Shown here piece by piece: positions 12,086-18,955 of a stretch of 64,000 nucleotides of DNA (its first letter is position 1; each line of letters starts with the position of its first letter). A program made the translations under genes and the position numbers. Source of the stretch: Mauremys mutica (lineage: Eukaryota > Chordata > Testudines > Geoemydidae). Where the stretch lies: contig NC_059073.1 in the NCBI RefSeq assembly GCF_020497125.1, positions 14,467,225 to 14,531,224 on the forward strand, given 5' to 3'. The notes below the pieces were generated by a model that ran no database searches, was not told the DNA's origin, and saw only the letters and a program-made list of their open reading frames with translations.

Positions 12086-12320
12086 AAGGAGGCGCACCTG
12101 AGTCTCAGTGTCGAGCGGCTAGGAGCCGCAGGGCGTCCGAAAAGAGGGGCGCACCTGAGCTCAGTGTCGAGCGGCGGCCGCAGGGCGTCCGAAAAGAAGG
12201 GCGCACCTGAGTTCAGTCTCGAGAGGCTAGGAGCCGCAGGGCGTCCGAAAAGAGGGGCGCACCTGAGCTCAGTGTCGAGCGGCAAGCCGCAGGGCGTCTG
12301 AAAAGGGAGGCACACCCCAG
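12086..12320 (+). repeat. Leader tandem repeats with conserved hairpins
   Basis: Four units begin with gcgcacctgag at 12092, 12149, 12201 and 12257 (periods 57, 52, 56), with a degenerate fifth start near 12309. Each contains cagtgtcgag (or cagtctcgag) and gccgcagggcgtc. Between these lies a short GC stem whose loop differs by unit: GCGGCT-agg-AGCCGC (12115-12129), GCGGC-g-GCCGC (12171-12181), GGCT-agg-AGCC (12225-12235) and GCGGC-aa-GCCGC (12279-12290). The position between PBS and gag is where retroviruses keep packaging and dimerisation signals; that role here is an inference. Confidence 0.85.
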
Positions 12321-12324
12321 CCCA

Positions 12325-12333
12325 GAGGTGAGC
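12325..12333 (+). promoter_or_regulatory. Candidate 5' splice donor before gag
   Basis: The sequence GAG/GTGAGC, with GT at 12328-12329, fits the vertebrate donor consensus and lies 13 bases before the gag ATG. A donor here could serve a subgenomic mRNA. No matching acceptor is established. Confidence 0.55.
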
Positions 12334-12340
12334 AGCTAAC

Positions 12341-14383
12341 ATGGGAACCGCTGCATCAGCGGAAGAAAGGACGGTGCATGAATATTTGATGCGCATCGCG
12401 GAGCGGCAGGGAGAGAAGCTCCCCTCTGATAAGTTATCCCGTCTGCTGCGGTGGGGACGGAGAAGGGGACTTTCTGTTCAACCAAGTACAATTTTTGATA
12501 AAACTGTTTGGGAGCGGCTAGGCTCCGAGCTTTGGAAGTCGGTGGCTCGGGGCGATAAGGAGGCCTTCTCCCTGAGTCCAGTATGGAATAAGGCGAAGGA
12601 GATAGTAGAAACTCTCGCGGCCGAGGCAGGAGTGCAGGCGGCCCTTTCTGAGCTTTGCCGCCCAACGCCCGGAATGCCTTCTGTGTTGCCGGTTGGAGCC
12701 AGAGAGTTTTTCGGTGGTGAGGACACGGTGATACCTTTGGCTTCCAACCCCTACCCTATGGATGATGTTGCCCCTGCTACGGCCCCACTACCCTCCAATG
12801 TGGCTATCGGCCCCGACATGATTGATCCTGCTACGGTCCCGTTACCCCCCGATACGCCCGAGCCTATGGAGACAGCCTTGCCGTATGCACCCCCTCCAAA
12901 GCCATGCCGTGTCCACGGGGCCTGGGGGTGCCACGATTGCGGGGGGACAGAAGAGGCTCGGGTGGAACATGTGCCATCGAACCCATATCCCGATTTGACT
13001 ACGTTTCCTCAGTTTACTCAGTCTGATGCCTTCTATAAGGAGATGGAGCGCCAGGGTCGACAGCTGCAGCATATATGTGACAAGTTGGACCAATTGGAAG
13101 GTCTTCCACCTGGATCATCGCGATCGCATCTTCACAAGTGCTTTCATTCGACTCGCCCCCCCGCCCCGCCTGGCCCCGGGGACCCTCCAACTGGGGACCC
13201 TCCGGATCCGGTACAGCGCTGGCATGGAGTTTTAAGAGAAGCCATCCTTGAAGGTCTAACACCTGAGGCCTTTCCGGTGATTACGCCAGACCCTCAACAC
13301 CCTAATCATAGACGGTGGGCCCCTTTGGACTGGAAGTTGATCCGTGAGGCACAGAAATCGATCATGGCTTATGGACTAGATAATCCGTATGTACAGTCTA
13401 TCATTGAACAGGTATTTGTTGGCCAAGCAATGTGTCCGTACGATGCGATTAAGCTAGCTGACATGCTTCTTACACCTACACAGAAACTGTTGTGGAAAGA
13501 TGATTGGGCTAAGAGAGTTGACTTGGCTCTTGTCCGCAATTTGGATTTACCGGATGATGATCCTCGGCGCCTGGCCACTGCTGATATGTTTTTGGGAGCC
13601 GGTCGCTTTGTTGACCCGCACTTGCAAGCTCGCCTTGAGCCCCGGATCCTGCAGCAATCACAGGAACTAGCTTTGGCTGCCTTTAAAGCGGTGCCCCAGA
13701 TGGGAAAGCCGGTCCCTCCCTATGCTAAAATTACACAAGGCCCATCGGAACCGTATTCCACCTTTTTGGATCGCCTTCGAGAGGCTATTGATAGATCTCC
13801 TAATCTGACGCCAGAGGCCAGAACTGCAGTTGGACTTGATCTTGCAACCCAGAATGCAAATCCCACTTGCCGCCGTATATTAGCCACCTTGCCCAAGACT
13901 GCGACCCTGATGGAAATGATCGAGGCATGTGGTAGGGCCGCTATGCTTGAGGAGACGGATAAGGCAGCAATTCATGCTAAGGCACAGGCCTCTGCACTGG
14001 CCGTGGCGTTACAACCCCTGCTCGGGGGACAGCGGGGGGCTAGAAGACCGACCCGGCCAGCCGGCCCCTGTTTTGGTTGTGGAAAACCCGGGCATTTCCG
14101 GCGGAACTGCCCTATGCAAAATGGGCAGCGGGCCTCTGATGTGTCACCTGAAGCTGCAACTGGCGCTTGCACACGATGTGATAAGTTTGGACATCGCGCC
14201 GCCGACTGTTGGGCGCGTTACACGAAGGATGGAACACCGCTGCCGGGAAACGGATCACGGAGCGCCCCTTGGAGGAGCGCGACGACACAAGTGCCTCCAC
14301 CCGCCAACCCGGCTGCCTGGAACACCTCACCGGAGCAACCCGTGGCAGTGCCGGAGTGGCCTTGGCCACAGCGACAGATGTAG
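12341..14383 (+). CDS. gag: Gag polyprotein of the retroelement, intact
   Basis: 680 codons from ATG, uninterrupted. The product begins Met-Gly, compatible with N-myristoylation and membrane targeting of a matrix domain. Residues about 1-110 are matrix-like. A proline-rich linker follows (about 120-310), with no clear PTAP and no PPxY in it. Capsid probably starts near residue 312 (PVITPD). A major homology region with the pattern QGxxExxxxFxxRL is at residues 466-479 (QGPSEPYSTFLDRL). Two CX2CX4HX4C zinc knuckles follow at 577-590 and 610-623, the nucleocapsid. The structural role is virion assembly and RNA packaging. The overall layout, including the two knuckles and the -1 overlapping frame, is betaretrovirus/class II-like. 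The in-frame end overlaps the next frame by about 175 nt. Confidence 0.95.
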   Translation: MGTAASAEERTVHEYLMRIAERQGEKLPSDKLSRLLRWGRRRGLSVQPSTIFDKTVWERLGSELWKSVARGDKEAFSLSPVWNKAKEIVETLAAEAGVQAALSELCRPTPGMPSVLPVGAREFFGGEDTVIPLASNPYPMDDVAPATAPLPSNVAIGPDMIDPATVPLPPDTPEPMETALPYAPPPKPCRVHGAWGCHDCGGTEEARVEHVPSNPYPDLTTFPQFTQSDAFYKEMERQGRQLQHICDKLDQLEGLPPGSSRSHLHKCFHSTRPPAPPGPGDPPTGDPPDPVQRWHGVLREAILEGLTPEAFPVITPDPQHPNHRRWAPLDWKLIREAQKSIMAYGLDNPYVQSIIEQVFVGQAMCPYDAIKLADMLLTPTQKLLWKDDWAKRVDLALVRNLDLPDDDPRRLATADMFLGAGRFVDPHLQARLEPRILQQSQELALAAFKAVPQMGKPVPPYAKITQGPSEPYSTFLDRLREAIDRSPNLTPEARTAVGLDLATQNANPTCRRILATLPKTATLMEMIEACGRAAMLEETDKAAIHAKAQASALAVALQPLLGGQRGARRPTRPAGPCFGCGKPGHFRRNCPMQNGQRASDVSPEAATGACTRCDKFGHRAADCWARYTKDGTPLPGNGSRSAPWRSATTQVPPPANPAAWNTSPEQPVAVPEWPWPQRQM

Positions 14384-15435
14384 TTTTAGACACTGACGAG
14401 GTTCAAGTTCTTCCTTCCAACACCGATGGTCCATTAGGATTTGGACTGAGTGCCCTTTTGATTGGCCATTCGTCGACATCGAAACAAGGTATTTTTGTTT
14501 TGCCTGGCCTTATTGATGCCGACTATACGGGGAATATTGGGATAATGGTACGCGCCCTTTGTCCCCCTGTGACAATAACTGCTGGTACACGTCTTGCTCA
14601 GTTAATACCTTTCAAGGGATGTGTGCCCCGATCGACCCCAATTGACCGCGGGTCTCGAGGGTTTGGATCCACTGGCCCTCCCCAAACTGCCTTTGCTATG
14701 GACATCACTTTGCGCAAGCCCACCCGAACTGCTCAGCTTCAGGGACCCGATGGGCGGCAAATCACTCAGGAAGCTTTTATTGGGGATGCAATGCAGAGTG
14801 GGGTAACTGAGGCACCTGGGACGACAGAGGTAGAAGATACTGTGTTTACCTTGGAATCAGAGCACACTGAAGCGGTTGCAGCTGAGGCCCCCATGCAGAA
14901 TGATGTAGGAGATGCGCCATCTAACCTAGTATCAGAATGCCCAGGGGCAGTTGTAAATGGGGCCCCTCTACAGAGCGACATGTGTCCTCAAGAACTGCCT
15001 GTGTGTGGAAAGGGAGACGAAGAGGAGCAAGGGAATTTAGCTGTGCAGCTGGCAGATACTGGCTCACCCATTTTTAGTATTGAAAGCTCTGGGGCTCAAA
15101 AAACATTTGTGCCTGTTACAGCTGCAGCAATTGAAGAACAAATCATTGCAGAAACTGTAACATCTATGGAAACCTCAGCTGAAACTTTAAAGCCTTTAGA
15201 AGCAGTGCCTGGAAAACTATTTCCTGAACTAGTCCAAGATATTACCACTGCTCATTCGGGATTTGAGGCTGCAAACAGTAGGACTGAAGAAATTGCAACT
15301 GTGTTAGTATCAGAGATGTCTGCTGCAGTGGTGGATGGAATGTCTGAAAGAGCCACACGATGTACACAACCTGGGCCCCTGGAGGAAAGTTGCTTGTTTG
15401 CTATGCCAGGATTCTTTTTGTTTGATCCTCCCTGA
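14209..15435 (+). CDS. Pro-position frame: dUTPase plus unassigned C-terminal region
   Basis: The frame is open for 408 codons in -1 phase to gag, and translation would enter at about 14251. A trimeric-type dUTPase domain spans about 14335-14680. Motif III is GLIDADYTGNIGIMV (14506-14550), motif IV RLAQLI, and the P-loop-like motif V RGSRGFGSTG (14647-14676). Motif I reads SAGVALAT, without the usual aspartate after the AG, and motif II has His in GHSS where Arg is usual. dUTPase hydrolyses dUTP to limit uracil incorporation. A retroviral protease normally follows; instead there are about 250 acidic residues rich in Glu, Thr, Ala and Ser. These contain three degenerate repeats of a 'LVSExxxAVVxG' pattern (from about 14848, 14926 and 15304). 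A lone ADTGS at about 15052 is not enough to call a protease. The reading frame is intact, which implies recent or continuing constraint. Confidence 0.85.
   Translation: MGALHEGWNTAAGKRITERPLEERDDTSASTRQPGCLEHLTGATRGSAGVALATATDVVLDTDEVQVLPSNTDGPLGFGLSALLIGHSSTSKQGIFVLPGLIDADYTGNIGIMVRALCPPVTITAGTRLAQLIPFKGCVPRSTPIDRGSRGFGSTGPPQTAFAMDITLRKPTRTAQLQGPDGRQITQEAFIGDAMQSGVTEAPGTTEVEDTVFTLESEHTEAVAAEAPMQNDVGDAPSNLVSECPGAVVNGAPLQSDMCPQELPVCGKGDEEEQGNLAVQLADTGSPIFSIESSGAQKTFVPVTAAAIEEQIIAETVTSMETSAETLKPLEAVPGKLFPELVQDITTAHSGFEAANSRTEEIATVLVSEMSAAVVDGMSERATRCTQPGPLEESCLFAMPGFFLFDPP
14245..14280 (+). promoter_or_regulatory. -1 ribosomal frameshift site with downstream hairpin
   Basis: The heptamer GGGAAAC occupies 14245-14251. 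In gag phase it is read GGA AAC; slipping back one base gives GGG AAA, which is the phase of the dUTPase frame. A hairpin starts 10 nt later: gcgcccc (14262-14268) pairs with ggagcgc (14274-14280) with one mismatch. The same heptamer type serves gag-pro frameshifting in betaretroviruses. Whether a pseudoknot forms is not resolved. Confidence 0.85.
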
Positions 15436-15598
15436 ATGATTTAATTGATTGAGATAATTTTTGCTTTGCCTGAATGTATAGGATGATGTCCTGATAATTT
15501 CCCCCGTAGAACTTGAACCACGATGGTGGTGGAACAGGAGAAAAAACACTTACATTATTGATATTGCCAATGTCTAGAAATTCCTGACTAAAAAGACA
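15436..15598 (+). other. Non-coding internal region, first copy of a diverged duplication
   Basis: 15435-15477 (aatgatttaattgattgag...gcctgaatg) recurs at 16160-16202 with some changes. The first copy begins at the last base of the dUTPase-frame stop codon. No open frame of note. Confidence 0.5.
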
Positions 15599-16034
15599 TT
15601 GAGAACTGACCCTGGTAAAGAAGCAAAGAATTGCACACTGGCAGGAAAGAATTTGGGACTCCTGCTAAAAACTGTGGTATTGATTGGATTTTGGGGTTTA
15701 TTTTGCAGGCTGCGCCCTGTGTTGTGGAATTTTTTTTTAGCATGTATTGCCCTCCCTAATTGGATTGTAAATGATATTACCCCTCCCCATTACTAACCCC
15801 TGTTTTTTAGGGCCTATTTGTTTTTTGTTTTTGAAGTTTGAGAAAATTCGGCCTAAAGGTTTGTTGAGTATTCTTAAAGCGGGGAGTTGTAGGCATAAAT
15901 CTAGGAAATTTGGGAGAATGGCTTTGAATTTATGTGACCCAAAATACCTTTATGTAAAGTGCTTAGGATCGGGCCCAGGCGGCGGGCAACAGACAACAAG
16001 CTTGGAATACTGGTTGATAACCTTGAGGGTGTAG
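15599..16034 (+). other. Possible envelope transmembrane remnant
   Basis: Two overlapping short frames (15599-15796 and 15771-16034) encode hydrophobic stretches. The first has about 25 residues rich in Leu, Phe, Val and Ile with Trp. The second begins with a Pro/Leu/Phe-rich segment followed by basic residues. This is the place where an envelope membrane anchor and tail would lie in a full retrovirus. I see no surface-unit features, cysteine motif or immunosuppressive-type region, so env origin is only a guess. Confidence 0.3.
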
Positions 16035-16761
16035 TTGATAGAAAAGGTAATTAATTACTAGCGAGTAATGTTAGGCAGAGTACAAAGTTAACTCTGTGGT
16101 TGCTGGAGGGAATAGCAGTTGAATTTAGAAGTAAGTTAGGATGCAATTGTATTACTGTAAATGATTTAATTGATGATGTAATTTTCCTTTTTTGCCTGAT
16201 GGTACTAAGGGGATTTGTATATTGTATGTAATGATTGATTGCCCAGTAGGGGTAGTTTTGTTTTGTTTTTTAGATATTAAGAAAATTGGTGTTAGCTGCA
16301 TAGCATTTTATGTACCATGCATTTATTTACAGAGTTAAATTTATGTTATGTGTTTTTTGTTTTGTTTTGTGGTGTTTGTTTGTTTGTTTTTTTCTGGCCA
16401 GGATTGTTTTTTGTGTTTTATGTGGTTTATGTTGTGTTTTTTCTAGGAGGCCCCCCCCCCTCCTCAGTGTCAGTTTGATCGCCTGACATCTGAGGGATAA
16501 TTTGGTAATAGAAGTTTGCCACAAGTTGGTGTGCTATTGAGTAGGGGGGAATCCTGTAGAATTTACACCATTTATTTGTTGTGCTTTGTTTTTGTTTGGT
16601 GTTGTTGGGGTTATGTTAAGAATTGCATGGTTATATAGGTTGGCTTTATAAAGTTTTAATTTTGGTTTGTGATAGATTGTGGTGTTATGTTGTTATAAGT
16701 TGGAAATGTTTTGCTAATGTTTTTATCCCTTTTTTTTTTCCCCTCCTTTTTGATTTTGGGT
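16035..16761 (+). other. T/G-rich internal non-coding region
   Basis: This stretch is strongly T- and G-biased on the + strand (runs such as gttttgttttttag, tgtttgtttgtttttttc) and lacks long frames. The second copy of the internal duplication lies at 16160-16202. It resembles neither pol nor env. Confidence 0.55.
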
Positions 16762-16773
16762 GGAGGGGGGAGG
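16762..16773 (+). promoter_or_regulatory. Polypurine tract
   Basis: A run of G and A (ggaggggggagg) directly abuts the 3' LTR, as expected for the plus-strand primer. The exact start may shift by a base. Confidence 0.85.
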
Positions 16774-17055
16774 TGTTGAGAATATTTTGCTAGCTTGGCA
16801 GTTGGTAGTGTGGGAAGCTAAGATGTTTAGGTTTTTAGGATGGGTTAATTAGGCTTTGAGCTTTGTTTTGAGAAGTTGGCCTTGGCTAGTTCTATGAAGT
16901 TACAGCTGCGGGTGTGTTAAATTTGTTAACCAATTAGCAACTGCTTGCTTGCCTGCTTTAAGAGTATAAAGAGCATGCTGGAAATGAATAAAGTACTCTC
17001 TGCTTATGATCACATGGGTTGTCAGACTCTGTCCCTGCTCCTCTGCGATGCAACA
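16774..17055 (+). repeat. 3' LTR
   Basis: 282 bp, same boundaries and motifs as the 5' LTR, offset by 5031 bases. No difference from the 5' copy was seen by eye. It is followed by CCTAA (17056-17060), the target duplication. Confidence 0.93.
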
Positions 17056-17060
17056 CCTAA

Positions 17061-17166
17061 CAGGATTTTCAAAAGCATGTAGGTGCCTCCCACTCCAGTG
17101 TGTTTTAGGCACTTAATTGCTTCTGAAAATCCCAGCAGGCACCTAGATACCGTTCAAAATCTGGCC
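17061..17166. repeat. Right part of the split MITE
   Basis: This continues the pre-insertion repeat. 17137-17166 (ending ttcaaaatctggcc) is the inverted match of 11712-11740, and an inner inverted pair (gattttcaaaagcatgtaggtgcc against ggcacttaattgcttctgaaaatc) lies between them. Confidence 0.65.
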
Positions 17167-17229
17167 CCAGGTCCTCAACTTGAAGCAAGTGAGTAGTCCC
17201 TGCTGGCGCCAATGGGATACCTCATGTGT

Positions 17230-17365
17230 CTTAAAGTTAATCATGTGGGGGAAGTTTTCAAAAGCAGCTATGTCCCATTTTCAAAAGTGGCTTAGGCACT
17301 CAGGAGCCTGAGTCTCATTCAATGTCAATGGGATTTAGGCTGCTCAGTGCCTCAGTCACATTTGA
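17230..17365. repeat. Short palindromic dispersed repeat
   Basis: Contains 'ttttcaaaagcagctatgtccc', 'attttcaaaagtggcttaggcac' and 'caatgtcaatgggatttaggctgc'. The same words recur in inverted order at several places in the window (for example 26010-26110 and 49690-49800). Confidence 0.5.
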
Positions 17366-17366
17366 G

Positions 17367-17840
17367 CGTGGGACTATTCTATTCGATATAGGTTCTTAGA
17401 CCACGCTCGTCACCAACGTACCTGAACACCTTCCAGCAGTGCACTAAGCCACGGCTGTCAGGTGTGTGTTCTCTCCCCCTCTCCCCAGGGAGACAAGCAT
17501 GCACAGTGGAGCGTCTGGTTTGGACATGTTGCTATGTGTTTGTAAGAGAAGGCAGGTCAAAGAAATGCGCCTTGCATTGGGTCTGGAAGGTGGTGAGGTT
17601 GGCGATGGTCCTTGGTTCCTGGGCAGAGTTCACTCCACAGTCTGGGATTAGCCCCCAAGAGCTGTCTCCTGTACAGATGAGCTTTACCTTTATTGGAGAA
17701 AGCTCCTGGCAGCTGCGTTGTTGGCCATAGGTTTCATCCCAAAGCTTTATGCTCTTCAGTCACGTAGGTGCTTTTTGAAAACGTTGGCTGCGGTGCCGAA
17801 TCAGGTCGAGAGTGCTCAGTGCATTGCAAGGTTGGACATG
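17367..17840. other. Intergenic DNA, no gene seen
   Basis: Two overlapping + strand frames (17464-17730) lack domains and splice borders. The text around 17540-17720 looks like part of an old dispersed repeat. Confidence 0.45.
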
Positions 17841-18081
17841 TAGGGTACAGCTACACTGCATCCAGGAGCGTGCCTCCTAGTCCAGGCACACTAGCTTTGC
17901 TCAAGCTAGCCACCCGAATCCAAGCCCCTGAGTCCAAGCTTCGGTGGCTAGTCCAAGTCACCACTCATGCCACAACATCCACACTGCTAATTTGAATGGA
18001 CTAGCTCAAGCGAAGCTAGCACAAGTCTGTTTACCCAGGCTGGGAGGTTCACTCCCAGCTGCAGTGTAGACATGCTGTTAG
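17841..18081. mobile_element. MITE-type DNA transposon, about 240 bp
   Basis: The left end tagggtacagctacactgca (17841-17860) is complementary in its core to the right end tgcagtgtagacatgctgtta (18060-18080). The internal sequence contains repeated 'agctagc' and 'tccaagc' words. It has no coding capacity. The target duplication is uncertain. Confidence 0.6.
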
Positions 18082-18149
18082 TGCCAAAGTGTCTCTTCCA
18101 TGTGAAAACCTACAGGAGGAAATAATCCAACACCAACACAACTGTGGGA

Positions 18150-18440
18150 TAAAGATGTTACAGCTGCTGTCTGGAGGGGTGGCTGTAGTTTGGGTGGCTG
18201 TAGTTTGTGCGATTACCCAAACTAGCTTTGACTGAGCTGGTTTGCGTAACGATAGCCAAGAATCCACGCCAGTGCAGGCTGCACAGGTCTGCCCAGACCC
18301 TGGTAATACTCAAGTGGCTAACCCCTGCTTTTGTGGCTTCACTGCTATCGGTACGGAAGCTAGCCAGATTCAAGCTAGCCTAGGTAGGTCTCCATGTGCT
18401 GCAGCCAGCCACACATCTGGTTGCAGTGTAAACATATCCT
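18150..18440. mobile_element. Related DNA-transposon remnant
   Basis: Contains 'caaactagctttgactgagc', 'aagctagccagattcaagctagcc' and the end 'ggttgcagtgtaaacatatcct', echoing the element just upstream. The left terminus is not clear. Confidence 0.45.
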
Positions 18441-18504
18441 AAGGTACAGATGGATTGCTTGTGAAAGTGGGAGGGGACAAGGCATTTTAAGCAATGAACC
18501 CCCT

Positions 18505-18657
18505 GAGAAACAGGACACTCTAGTGCTTTGTGTGCTAACCTAGGACTCAGGAAATCTGGGTTCAAGTCCCTGCTCTGCCACATGCTTCCTTCACTTAATC
18601 TCAGTGCTTCAGTCCCCTGCTGTACCTTACAGGGGTGTTGTGATGGCCTATGCATAG
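18505..18657 (+). repeat. MIR-like SINE fragment
   Basis: Contains 'aacctaggactcaggaaatctgggttcaagtccctgctctgcc' and 'cttcagtcccctgctg', the tRNA-derived and core segments of MIR-type SINEs in sense orientation. Confidence 0.55.
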
Positions 18658-18955
18658 CCTGAAAGGACCTTTGTGATCATCTAGTCTACATATCTGTATA
18701 ACATAGACCATAAACTCCCCCCAACTAATTCCTAGAGCTTCTCTTTTTAGAAAAATATCCAGTCTTGATTTAAAAATAGTCAGTGATGGAGAATCCCCCA
18801 CAACCCTTGGTCAATTGTTCCAATGGTTAATTATCTTCACTTTTAAAAGTTTACACATTATTCCCAGTCTGAGTTTGTCTAGCTTCAAGTTCCAGCCATT
18901 GGATTGGGTTATACCTTTCTCTGCAAGATAGAAGAGCCTATTATTAAATATTTGT
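18658..18955 (-). mobile_element. CR1/L3-like LINE 3' end
   Basis: It starts with 'gaaaggacctttgtgatcatctagtct', the reverse complement of a CR1-type 3' terminus, and extends through the 3' untranslated part. Nothing in it is coding. Confidence 0.75.

Larger units (their letters stand above)
11743..17055 (+). mobile_element. Endogenous retrovirus-like element with gag and dUTPase, lacking pol
   Basis: This is a 5.3-kb LTR element. It starts TGTTGAG, ends GCAACA and is flanked by a direct duplication CCTAA (11738-11742 and 17056-17060). Internal order: PBS for tRNA-Trp, tandem-repeat leader, splice donor, gag, -1 frameshift site, dUTPase frame with a long unassigned C-terminus, a T-rich region with scant coding signs, polypurine tract, 3' LTR. 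The two LTRs appear identical by eye, and both long frames lack stops or frameshifts, so the insertion looks recent. The Gag features and the dUTPase next to gag are betaretrovirus/class II-like, while the primer choice is alpharetrovirus-like. No protease, reverse transcriptase or integrase is recognisable, so mobility would need enzymes supplied in trans. Confidence 0.93.

Noticed and set aside
11869..12665. Minus-strand frames across the LTR, leader and gag start
   Set aside because: They are shadows of the tandem leader repeats and the gag coding strand, with no start or domain evidence.
15049..15075. ADTGSPIFS in the extension of the dUTPase frame, resembling an aspartic protease active site
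   Set aside because: It lacks the usual hydrophobic lead-in, the flap and the second conserved motif (a G-R-N/D type), and it sits in an acidic low-complexity region. One tetrapeptide is weak evidence.
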